From positions 1 to 53,803 of the forward strand of contig DPXQ01000132.1 of NCBI GenBank assembly GCA_003527225.1: a stretch of DNA of 53,803 nucleotides. The letters are read 5' to 3'. The translations under genes were made by a program, and so were the position numbers. The first letter of the stretch is position 1, and the number at the start of each line of letters is the position of its first letter. This document shows positions 21,075 through 28,044 of this stretch, in pieces. The notes under the pieces are model-generated. The model made no database searches. It had not been told where the DNA came from and saw only the letters and a list, made by a program, of their open reading frames with translations. Source of the DNA: Rhizobium sp. Its GTDB lineage: Bacteria; Pseudomonadota; Alphaproteobacteria; Rhizobiales; Rhizobiaceae.

Positions 21075-21766
21075 TGGGCGCTGACCGGTTGCGGGGACTG
21101 GCCCGCGCGAAGCTTGAGCGCGAGAGGTTCGACGATCGCCAGAACCTGTTCTGCCACGGTGTCGACCGGTTGGCTGGCGTCCACGACACGGCAGCGCGTC
21201 GGGTCCGATGCGGCGATGTCAAGGAAGGCCTGCCGCCGCTTTTCATGCGTCTCGAGCTCTTCCTTCTCGAACCGGTCGGGCCCGCTCTCGCCCCGGCTTT
21301 CCGGCTGCGTCCGACCCAGCGCCCGCTCCAGCCCGCGCGCCGCCGGCAGGTCGAAGATCAAGGTGAGGTCCGGAACCACGCCGTTGACTGCGACCCGCTC
21401 GAGCGTATCGATGAATTCCGATTCGAGATTGCCTGTCACGCCCTGGTAGACGCGCGAGGAATCCATGAAACGATCGCAAAGGACGATGGTCCCTTTGGAC
21501 AGTGCGGGCCGTATGACCGTCTCGACATGGTCGTTGCGTGCAGCCGCGAAAAGCAGCGCCTCCATGCGGATGCCGTAGTCTTCGGCCGCGCCCGAAAGCA
21601 GCACGTGCCGCAACGCCTCCGCGCCCGGCGATCCGCCGGGCTCACGCGTCGTCAGGACCTCGAAGCCACGCCCGCGCAGAGAATCGGCCAGCCGGCGGAT
21701 CTGGGTGGATTTCCCCGCCCCCTCGCCGCCTTCGAAACTCACGAACAATCCTTTAGCGATCGACAA
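21071..21766 (-). CDS. tmk: Thymidylate kinase
   Basis: Phosphorylates dTMP to dTDP. The 231-residue P-loop kinase starts with [15 protein letters not shown] and has the [14 protein letters not shown] and [14 protein letters not shown] motifs, the latter with the DR(Y/F) substrate-binding signature. A LID region rich in Arg and Glu follows. It lies upstream of and overlaps holB, in the usual tmk-holB order. Confidence 0.96.
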   Translation of the reverse strand: MSIAKGLFVSFEGGEGAGKSTQIRRLADSLRGRGFEVLTTREPGGSPGAEALRHVLLSGAAEDYGIRMEALLFAAARNDHVETVIRPALSKGTIVLCDRFMDSSRVYQGVTGNLESEFIDTLERVAVNGVVPDLTLIFDLPAARGLERALGRTQPESRGESGPDRFEKEELETHEKRRQAFLDIAASDPTRCRVVDASQPVDTVAEQVLAIVEPLALKLRAGQSPQPVSAQ

Positions 21767-21854
21767 AATCTGCTTCCTATGACGTCGGTATGATTACCGG
21801 CCGGTTTTCTGTTTAGACCAATTCTTGCGGCTGTGAAACCATCGCCCGGCTGCT

Positions 21855-23036
21855 CTACAGCCAGAAGAACATCAGTTCCAGCAGCGCGTCGGTTGCCTTC
21901 TGGCGCAAGGTCCCGACCGCGACCGATGACGCGGTTTGGAGGGGCACCTCCCGCAGCAGCCGCTCGCCGGCGAGAATGCGCAGCACACCGACATCCTGTC
22001 CTGCCAGGACCGGCGCCCTCAGCGGCCAATGATAGACGATCCGCGCAGAAAGCCGTTCGGCATTGATGACCGGGACGAACACGTCGACCGGGGTCGTGGC
22101 GATGAGATCGACTTTACCCGTCGCCCCGCCATAGACGCTTGCCGCGCCGATGCTCTCGCCAGACTTGAAGAGCGTCTTCTTCTCGAAACTGTCGAGCCCC
22201 CATTGCAGAACCCGAAGGGCCTCCTCCCGACGCTCCCTGTCGCTTGCAAGTCCGCTCATTGCAAGAAAGAGCCGCCGACCATCGCGTGCAACAGAGGTGA
22301 CGATCGAATAGCCGTCTTCCTTCGAATAGCCGGTGGCAAGCCCGTCGGCGCCGATATTGAGCGAGAGCATGGGATTGCGGTTGCGCTGGAATATCTTGTT
22401 CCACTCGAATTCCGCCAGGGAGAAGTAGCGGTAGAATTCGGGATAGGTTTGCTGGAGATGCCGCGCCAGCGCCACCATGTCCTTGATTGTCGTCTGGTTT
22501 CCCGGATCCGGCAGGCCGGTGGAATTGGCAAATCGGGTATCCTTGAGGCCGAGCGCCTTGGCTCGCTCGGTCATGCGCTCGGCGAATTTCTGCTCACTTC
22601 CGGCCATGCCCTCGGCAAGGATGATGCAGCCGTCATTGGCCATCTGTACCGTCACGCCCTTGATCAGGTCCTCGACCCGGATCGTCGATTTAAGCGCCGC
22701 GAACATGGTGGAGGTCCCCGACGGCGCCCCGCCCGCCCGCCAGGCATGTTCTGAAACGGTATAGGTCGTGTCGAGGCCGATCTCGCGCCGCCTGAGCGCG
22801 TCGAAGACCACTTCCATGGTCATCAGTTTCGCCAGCGAGGCCGGCGCGATCGGCTTTTTCTCGTCCTTCGCCAGAAGGATCGTCCCGGTCGAGGCCTCGA
22901 CCAGCAAGGCCTGCGTCGCTTTCGTTTCGAACGAAGGCGCAGCCTTTTGGGCACTGGCGGTGACGGGAATGAGAGCCGCAACGAGGATGGCTGCTATGGC
23001 AAGGCTTTTTCTGATCATCGTCTTCCGCTTCGGCAT
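21855..23036 (-). CDS. D-alanyl-D-alanine carboxypeptidase-like (S11) protein with altered active site
   Basis: A 393-residue exported protein of the PBP5/DacF family (serine peptidase S11), which normally trims the terminal D-Ala from peptidoglycan stem peptides. The signal peptide is evident (SLAIAAILVAALIPVTASAQ). The SxxK motif is intact (APASLAKLM, Ser67/Lys70). The SxN motif reads VQMANDGC (Met132 instead of Ser), and KTG reads GLATGYS (Ala234 instead of Lys). Two key catalytic positions are therefore changed, so classic DD-carboxypeptidase activity is doubtful. The fold and C-terminal beta domain look complete. An alternative start at 23018 (MIRKS) would shorten it by six residues. It lies 30 bp from rlpA. 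Confidence 0.9.
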   Translation of the reverse strand: MPKRKTMIRKSLAIAAILVAALIPVTASAQKAAPSFETKATQALLVEASTGTILLAKDEKKPIAPASLAKLMTMEVVFDALRRREIGLDTTYTVSEHAWRAGGAPSGTSTMFAALKSTIRVEDLIKGVTVQMANDGCIILAEGMAGSEQKFAERMTERAKALGLKDTRFANSTGLPDPGNQTTIKDMVALARHLQQTYPEFYRYFSLAEFEWNKIFQRNRNPMLSLNIGADGLATGYSKEDGYSIVTSVARDGRRLFLAMSGLASDRERREEALRVLQWGLDSFEKKTLFKSGESIGAASVYGGATGKVDLIATTPVDVFVPVINAERLSARIVYHWPLRAPVLAGQDVGVLRILAGERLLREVPLQTASSVAVGTLRQKATDALLELMFFWL

Positions 23037-23066
23037 TGCCTGCCCGGTGCGCCGTTTCTGCGGCTG

Positions 23067-24110
23067 TCAGGGTGCGGATTTCGCCTTGTTGGCGTTACGA
23101 TGCGCATAGGCCAGAATCGATCCCTCGGTCAGGCCGCCATTGCGCACCAAAATCGCGTCGAAGGCAAGCTGCTCGGTTGCGGCCGGCTTTGCGGCATAAG
23201 CGGACGCAAGGCTTTGCTCCGGACCGCCCAAGCCCGGCTCATAAATCGGACGCTCCATGGGTTCGGGACCGATATCGGGGAGCAGGATGAACTGCGTGAA
23301 AGCCTGCTCGGCGACTGATGGCGCCGCCTGCGCGCCAAAGGCGTCTGAGGGCGTCGGACCGGCAAGGCTCGTCTGGATGGCCGGAGCGGCAGAGGCAGCG
23401 GCGAAGCCCGGCAGTGTCGAGCTGTCGTTGGAAGCGACCATCACGCCCGTTGCGATCTGGCCCTCGGGATTGACCTGCGGGAAGCGGGCGCCCTTCTGCA
23501 CATAGGACGCCATCAGATAGGGCATGTCGTGCCCGTCCAGGCGGGCCTGTCCGACATATTGCACCCGAACCTTCGCGGTTCCGCTGTGCTTCATGTCGAG
23601 AAGATCGGCCGTCTTGTCAGAGAGATCGATGATCCGTCCGGAATGAAAGGGACCACGGTCGTTGATTCGCACGATCACCGAGCTGCCGTTTTCCACATTG
23701 GTCACGCGCGCATAGCTCGGCAATGGCAGTGTCGGATGGGCTGCGGACAGATGGAATTGGTCGTAGACCTCGCCATTGGCGGTCCTGCGGCCGTGAAAGG
23801 CCGAACCGTACCACGAGGCCATGCCGACCTTGTCATATTGCGGATTGTCCTTGGGCACATAGACCTTGCCCCTGACCGTATATGGCTTCCCCACCAGATA
23901 GCGTCCGCCGCCCTTGGGCACCGCATTGCCGGCCGCCACCTTCGGGCTGGCCTTCACGCCGTATTCGGATTCGGAGAAATATTCCTTCGAACGGGTGGTC
24001 TTCTTCTTGCCGTCAGTGGTGGCGCACGACGCGGCGCTGATGCAAAGCAGCGACAAGGCAAGCCACCTCGCTCCGCTTTTCAGAGTTCCACCGCCGGCTT
24101 TGAAATTCAT
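23067..24110 (-). CDS. rlpA: RlpA family septal-ring lytic transglycosylase-like lipoprotein
   Basis: A 347-residue outer-membrane lipoprotein candidate. The N-terminus has a signal sequence ending in ISAASCATT (Cys as lipidation site, with a slightly off-consensus lipobox). The double-psi beta-barrel spans about residues 90-190: VGMASWYGSAFHGRRTANGE, FHLSAAHPTLPLPSYARVTN, IVRINDRGPF with the family Asp, and RIIDLSDKTADLL. RlpA cleaves denuded glycan strands at the septum in some bacteria. No C-terminal SPOR domain is seen. Instead there is a Pro/Ala-rich tail of about 130 residues. The ATG at 24110 was preferred to a GTG nine bases upstream. Confidence 0.87.
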   Translation of the reverse strand: MNFKAGGGTLKSGARWLALSLLCISAASCATTDGKKKTTRSKEYFSESEYGVKASPKVAAGNAVPKGGGRYLVGKPYTVRGKVYVPKDNPQYDKVGMASWYGSAFHGRRTANGEVYDQFHLSAAHPTLPLPSYARVTNVENGSSVIVRINDRGPFHSGRIIDLSDKTADLLDMKHSGTAKVRVQYVGQARLDGHDMPYLMASYVQKGARFPQVNPEGQIATGVMVASNDSSTLPGFAAASAAPAIQTSLAGPTPSDAFGAQAAPSVAEQAFTQFILLPDIGPEPMERPIYEPGLGGPEQSLASAYAAKPAATEQLAFDAILVRNGGLTEGSILAYAHRNANKAKSAP

Positions 24111-24451
24111 CTGTCCCACTTACCCATAGATAGCGCAAAACGGCATGTCCGCACCGCAACCAAGAAACATTGCCCTCTCCCTTGGTTGCTCCGCATATAA
24201 CAGAAAGAAAAACTTGTCCACAACATGGCAGAATTGCGGACAATGGCCAAGGATGCGACAGTCGTGCGCATTTAGTGGTTAACAAATTGCAAATTATAGC
24301 TTGCGCGAAACCTGTGTGCTGTCGGGCAGCTTGCTTCTTCTGCCGTTGTTGCGGTGCAATAGTATCTGAGGCGATACCGGCACCAATTTATCGCCGGCGG
24401 CGGCAAGGGGTCTTGCAAAGCGCAATGGCTTTGCGCATAAGGCGAGGGTCC

Positions 24452-24541
24452 GGAGGAGTGTCCGAGCGGTTTAAGGAACCGGTCTTGAAAACCGGCGTGC
24501 GGGAAACCGTACCGTGGGTTCGAATCCCACCTCCTCCGCCA
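24452..24541 (+). tRNA. tRNA-Ser (anticodon UGA)
   Basis: A 90-base class II tRNA. The acceptor stem is GGAGGAG / CTCCTCC with discriminator G and encoded CCA. The anticodon stem CCGGT/ACCGG encloses the loop CTTGAAA, giving anticodon TGA (24486-24488), which reads UCA and UCG. The variable arm is long, as expected for serine. The T arm contains GTTCGAATC. An accessory gene block begins right after it, making it a plausible integration site. Confidence 0.95.
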
Positions 24542-24858
24542 TTGCGTTCATGGAAAATTTTGAAATATAACAATATTTTATGCCGATGCGAGGTCACGTT
24601 CTGCCTCTTATTCGGCACCTTCGAGGCGACTCGTTCGGTGGCGCTTGTTTGACGTTTGCGTTCCAACCTGACACTTGAAACAAGTGCCGGCCTTCCTGAT
24701 TTGCCGGGCGGTGGGGGATCGTGTCTCATCAAGTGATGTAGCTCGCCAATAGCAAGTCCGCGCGGGCCCCTGCCCAGCGTCTCCAGATCCAGCGCGAAGG
24801 GTGAAACGGAGAAGGCCGGGGGCAAATTCGGTAAGCCGTGCTGCGGATCTGAGACAAG
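24542..24858. other. Gene-free stretch after tRNA-Ser
   Basis: No gene, terminator or tRNA 3'-end duplication was found in these 317 bases. The first 60 bases are AT-rich. A small inverted repeat (CACTTGAAACAAGTG) lies near 24671-24685. Confidence 0.4.
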
Positions 24859-25182
24859 TCAGAAATTGGGCACGGCGCGCTTTCCAGGGGCCTGGGTCGG
24901 GCGGGGCATCACCGGAGCACCTGTTACGCGCCCCGGCGTCGTCCCCCAGCACGTATCAGTATCGTCGCAGGTGACGCTGGTTCCCTTGCTCCCGTCCCAG
25001 CACGTGGTCTAGTCGCCGCCATCCACCAAGGATCGCCCCTCGCCGACGCAAGCCTTCCGCACCTGATCTCGGGTACCCTCGAAGGTGGTAACCCGGAGCT
25101 TGTTAGCGAAGGCTGGTGCAGGTGAAAGAGATAGCCCTGCCGCGATGACGGCAAAGCATGCGACCGATAGATATTTTGTCAT
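24859..25182 (-). pseudogene. Small secreted cysteine-containing protein gene, broken by an in-frame TAG
   Basis: From the ATG at 25182 the frame encodes a signal peptide (MTKYLSVACFAVIAAGLSLS, PAPAFA) and then LRVTTFEGTRDQVRKACVGE. It stops at TAG (25009-25011, codon 58) right after LVDGGD. The same frame continues without interruption as TTCWDGSKGTSVTCDDTDTC, WGTTPGRV and on to TGA at 24859-24861. The continuation is rich in Cys, as expected of an extracytoplasmic protein, so one codon (probably TAC or TAT for Tyr) appears to have mutated to TAG. It resembles small exported proteins of unknown function in Rhizobiales. A sequencing error is the main alternative. Confidence 0.6.
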
Positions 25183-25205
25183 GTCATCCTCCCTCGGGTT
25201 GCAGG

Positions 25206-25574
25206 TCAGAAGGAAAGCGTGGCAGCGCCTGCCCTGACCTGTTCGAACATCGCGCTCGCGCCCTTGATCTCCACCCCCTCGATCAGGTCGCCCGCCCCAT
25301 AACCGCGGGCTGTGACGCAGGGAGGACAGGCCCAGATCGTGCCGCCGCGGTTCTGGAAATCGCCGATCAGCTGCGCCAGCGGATCGAGGGGCGGCACATG
25401 GGTCATGTCATGGCCCTTGCGACGAACCAGATCGACCGCGGCGCTGGTCAGGAAGACGAACACCCGCATCCCCGACGTGATGGCGCCATTGGCCAAGGTA
25501 AAGGCGACGGACGACAGTTCGGAATCGATGCCCCTTGTCATCAAGATCACCAGTTTTTCCGTTTCCCCACTCAT
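25206..25574 (-). CDS. DsrE family protein
   Basis: A 122-residue cytoplasmic protein of the DsrE/DsrF-like fold. It shows LVILMTRGIDSELSSVAFTL, the helix after the first strand, VFVFLTSAAVDLVRRKG, and the Cys-containing loop IWACPPCVTARGYGAGDLI, in which a Cys could carry or relay sulfur. Family members take part in sulfur relay or act as small redox proteins; no partner Tus/Dsr genes are near. The start at 25574 has an excellent GGAGG site. It is divergent from an AraC-type regulator that may control it. Confidence 0.8.
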   Translation of the reverse strand: MSGETEKLVILMTRGIDSELSSVAFTLANGAITSGMRVFVFLTSAAVDLVRRKGHDMTHVPPLDPLAQLIGDFQNRGGTIWACPPCVTARGYGAGDLIEGVEIKGASAMFEQVRAGAATLSF

Positions 25575-25659
25575 GATATCCTCCAGGTTCACTACGATTG
25601 TTCAACGCGCAGTATGCGCCATTTCACAGGGTCCGGCTTTGGCCGCGCTACCGGAAAGC

Positions 25660-26631
25660 TTGATCGGGAATCCAGACGAGGCGGGAGCGCATGTAGCATC
25701 CCTGCTGGCCACGGCCCTGCGTCGGGTCCGGATCACGGACTCGATGCAGTATTGCTATATACCCGCTGGCGATTGGCAGACCGACGCGACGCCGGCTGCC
25801 TATAAGCCCAAGGACGCGGTGAGCTTTCATATCCTCGCGGGCGGCTGTTGCTGGTTGGATATGGCTGGCCGGCGCACGACGCTCAAGGAAGGAGACATAG
25901 CAGCCTTCCCCTTCGGAACGCCGCACCGCATCGGTGCCGGAGACGACGGGGCTGAAATCGATCCGGGCGGCGCTCTGCCCCCTTCCCCGTGGCGAGAGAC
26001 CCCGATTCTTCGTTACGGCGGGAATGACCGCATCGTCCGCATCCTTTGCGGTTATGTTCGCTGTGAGGCCTTGTCATTTGCTCCTTTCCGCAACGCATTG
26101 CCCGAGTTCATACACGTCAAGACGGCTGGCGGAGACGATTGGCTGGCGGGCATCCTGTCGCAGATCGTGGCGGAAGTGGACGCGCCCCGAGGCGGTGGCT
26201 CGGCCGTCCTCGAGCGGTTGACCGAACTCGCGCTCCTTGAAGTCCTGCGCCGGCAGTTGCATCAGGAGCAGCCAGAAGCGATCGGCTGGCTCGCGGCAAT
26301 TCGCGACCCTGTTGTCGGACGTTGTCTCGGTCTGCTCCACAGCGATCCGGCGCGGCACTGGACGCTCGACAAACTGGCCAAGGAGGTCGGCGCGTCCCGC
26401 AGCGTCATTGGGGAGCGGTTCGCCGCGCGGCTCGGGATCACGCCGATCGCCTATCTGCGCGACTGGCGGCTCCTGCTCGCACGGGAGCGGCTGACCGAGG
26501 AAAACGTCCCCATCGCTTCCCTGGCGATCGACGCCGGCTATGCATCTGAGGCTGCGTTCAACCGCGCATTCGCAAGAGCGAACGGTTGCCCGCCCGCGGC
26601 TTACCGGAACCAGAGGCGGTCCGAAAGTTAG
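25660..26631 (+). CDS. AraC family transcriptional regulator (cupin type)
   Basis: An about 323-residue regulator. The N-terminal half is a cupin-like sensor (SFHILAGGCCWLDMAGRRTT, GDIAAFPFGTPHRI). The C-terminal ~100 residues carry the two AraC helix-turn-helix motifs (WTLDKLAKEVGASRSVIGER and PIASLAIDAGYASEAAFNRA) and the closing GCPPAAYR. No ATG precedes the sensor domain in frame. TTG at 25660 after GGAA is my best guess, with TTG 25639 as an alternative; the first ATG (25744) would cut into the domain. It is divergent from the DsrE gene, which is its likeliest target. The effector is unknown. Confidence 0.8.
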   Translation: MIGNPDEAGAHVASLLATALRRVRITDSMQYCYIPAGDWQTDATPAAYKPKDAVSFHILAGGCCWLDMAGRRTTLKEGDIAAFPFGTPHRIGAGDDGAEIDPGGALPPSPWRETPILRYGGNDRIVRILCGYVRCEALSFAPFRNALPEFIHVKTAGGDDWLAGILSQIVAEVDAPRGGGSAVLERLTELALLEVLRRQLHQEQPEAIGWLAAIRDPVVGRCLGLLHSDPARHWTLDKLAKEVGASRSVIGERFAARLGITPIAYLRDWRLLLARERLTEENVPIASLAIDAGYASEAAFNRAFARANGCPPAAYRNQRRSES

Positions 26632-26692
26632 ATACCGGCACCACCTCATCCGCCATGATATTTCAATGACTTATCAGCACGCTAAGACGCCG

Positions 26693-26717
26693 CCCCGCGA
26701 CAATTCGATTGTCGGGG
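26693..26717. terminator. Hairpin between convergent araC-type and DUF982 genes
   Basis: A 7-bp stem CGACAAT / ATTGTCG with a TCG loop, extended by three C-G pairs across a single bulged G. On the plus strand it is followed by GCGGCCTTTCTTG. It is the likely 3' end of the AraC-type transcript. Confidence 0.5.
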
Positions 26718-26741
26718 AGCGGCCTTTCTTGCTGTTTCCCC

Positions 26742-27032
26742 TCAGGCTGCGGCGTCGGAATTGGCCGCAATGCCGTTGTCGAGGCAACCCGCCTCGATGC
26801 AGGCGGCGATGAAGGCCTCCCTGGCGATCTCCGCCGGGCAGATCCGGTTCAGCGCGGCCTCGCATTGCCTGATCGCGTTTCGATAGTGGCGGCCATGCCG
26901 CACCGGCCATTCGTGTCTCAGGAAATCCTGCGCTTCATAGGGTCCGGCAAAGCTCCGGATCAGGCCGGATTGAAGCCGCGCGATGACAGGAATGCGCCAG
27001 GAAATTTGCGGTTCGGTCATGAGGTTCTCCAT
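26742..27032 (-). CDS. DUF982 domain protein
   Basis: A 96-residue protein of the DUF982 family, found almost only in Rhizobiales and often in several copies per genome. Recognisable features are ISWRIPVIARLQSGLIRSFA, then GPYEAQDFLRHEWPVRHGRHY, NAIRQCEAALNRICPAEIA and REAFIAACIEAG. Function unknown. The ATG at 27032 with upstream GGTGGGG was chosen; an internal ATG at 27020 is possible. It reads away from the first direct repeat. Confidence 0.75.
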   Translation of the reverse strand: MENLMTEPQISWRIPVIARLQSGLIRSFAGPYEAQDFLRHEWPVRHGRHYRNAIRQCEAALNRICPAEIAREAFIAACIEAGCLDNGIAANSDAAA

Positions 27033-27202
27033 TGTAGCCCCACCAAACGCGGTGACGGCAAAGAAGTTCCCCGACAATTTCGCGAAATTATGTCCGCCGG
27101 ACATTCGCCCCATGATCCCTTCTTGATACGCAACGCGGCAAAGCTCGGCGCCCCCTCTTTGCCACCGCCAAGTCCATGAAAACACGCCCTGATCTGAATA
27201 AC

Positions 27203-27426
27203 GGCGACATCCCTTCGGATTTTACCGATCAATTTATGCGTTCCAAAACGAGTCCTGCTGCAATGTCTCTCCAGCAGCGAGCATCAGGAGCAGGTTATCA
27301 GTGCGCGCCATCCTCGTCATAATGATCGCCTCGATACTGAGCATCCCGGTCTTCAAGCATAACGGCAATCTTCTGGGACATAACCAACTCACGGCCTCGC
27401 TGAACGACGCCGCCGCGCGGCAGTGA
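27203..27426. repeat. Direct repeat, copy 1 (flanks the copper cassette)
   Basis: This stretch recurs in the same orientation at 31797-32020. By eye I count 9 mismatches in 224 positions and no gaps; similarity fades a few bases beyond the 3' end. The first 98 bases differ at only 3 positions. Each copy holds a 41-codon frame starting at GTG. The two copies bracket the DUF411, copper ATPase and HPF-like genes, so recombination between them could delete or duplicate that 4.6-kb segment. Confidence 0.92.
27301..27426 (+). CDS. Small hydrophobic protein in repeat copy 1 (41 aa)
   Basis: A GTG-initiated 41-residue frame, MRAILVIMIASILSIPVFKH then NGNLLGHNQLTASLNDAAAR and a final Gln. The first half could be a membrane segment or signal-like sequence. 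AGGAGC precedes the start at a workable distance. The same frame is kept in the second repeat copy with four amino-acid changes and two synonymous changes. It has no known family that I recognise. Confidence 0.4.
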   Translation: MRAILVIMIASILSIPVFKHNGNLLGHNQLTASLNDAAARQ

Positions 27427-27499
27427 GGTCGGCTGGGCGGCGGGAGGAGCTACGCGCGTGAGTTCGTCCGTGATCCGATGTGACTTGCAGTCTCGGATG

Positions 27500-27979
27500 T
27501 CAGGCAGCCGAATAGCTTGCATAGACTTCGGTCGAACCGTCGCGCCGGATAAGGAACACCTGATAGGCCTCGCGCTCGGATTCCGGCCCCATGCCAGGCG
27601 AGCCCTGAGGCATGCCGGGCACGGCCAGACCGACGGCGTCGGGACGTTGATCAAGCAGACGACGGATATCGGCCGCGGGAACGTGGCCCTCGATCATATA
27701 GTCCTCGACACGCGCGGTGTGACAGGAAGCCATGTCCTGCGGGATGCCATTGTCCAGCTTATAGCGCATGAGCAGGTTCCCCGCCCTCGGCTCTGTCGTA
27801 ACGGCAAAGCCGTCATTTTCGAGTATCTCGATCCAGGCCGAGCAGCAGCCGCAGTTCGGGTCCTTCAGCACATGGACCGCCGTTTTGGCGCCTTGCGCGA
27901 GCGCCCGCAGGGGCGATGCCGCCAACAGTGCCGTTGCGCCGACCAGGATCGCGCGGCGCGAGAGATTGTCTTAGGTCAT
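27500..27979 (-). pseudogene. DUF411 copper-associated protein gene with TAA at codon 3
   Basis: From the ATG at 27979, which has a good site (GGAAGGAAACCAG), the frame reads ATG ACC TAA. It then continues as DNLSRRAILVGATALLAASP, a Tat-like export signal, and the DUF411 domain: VHVLKDPNCGCCSAWIEIL (Cys-rich CxCC), GFAVTTE, ASCHTARVEDYMIEGHVPAA and DAVGLAVPGMPQGSPGM. Everything after codon 3 is intact. DUF411 proteins are small periplasmic proteins tied to copper handling and often lie beside copper ATPases, as here. The gene is either silenced by the stop or rescued by a weak internal start (TTG at 27925 would lose most of the signal). Sequencing error is an alternative. Confidence 0.7.
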
Positions 27980-28044
27980 CTGGTTTCCTTCCAGTTTGGA
28001 CGTTGAAATAGTGTGGCGCAACCGTTTGCGCCAATGATCGGGGG

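Noticed and set aside
24859..27979. Stop-codon recoding in the accessory block
   Set aside because: The two interrupted genes use different stop codons (TAG and TAA), no suppressor tRNA is visible, and other genes in the block use normal stops. Mutation or sequence error is simpler.
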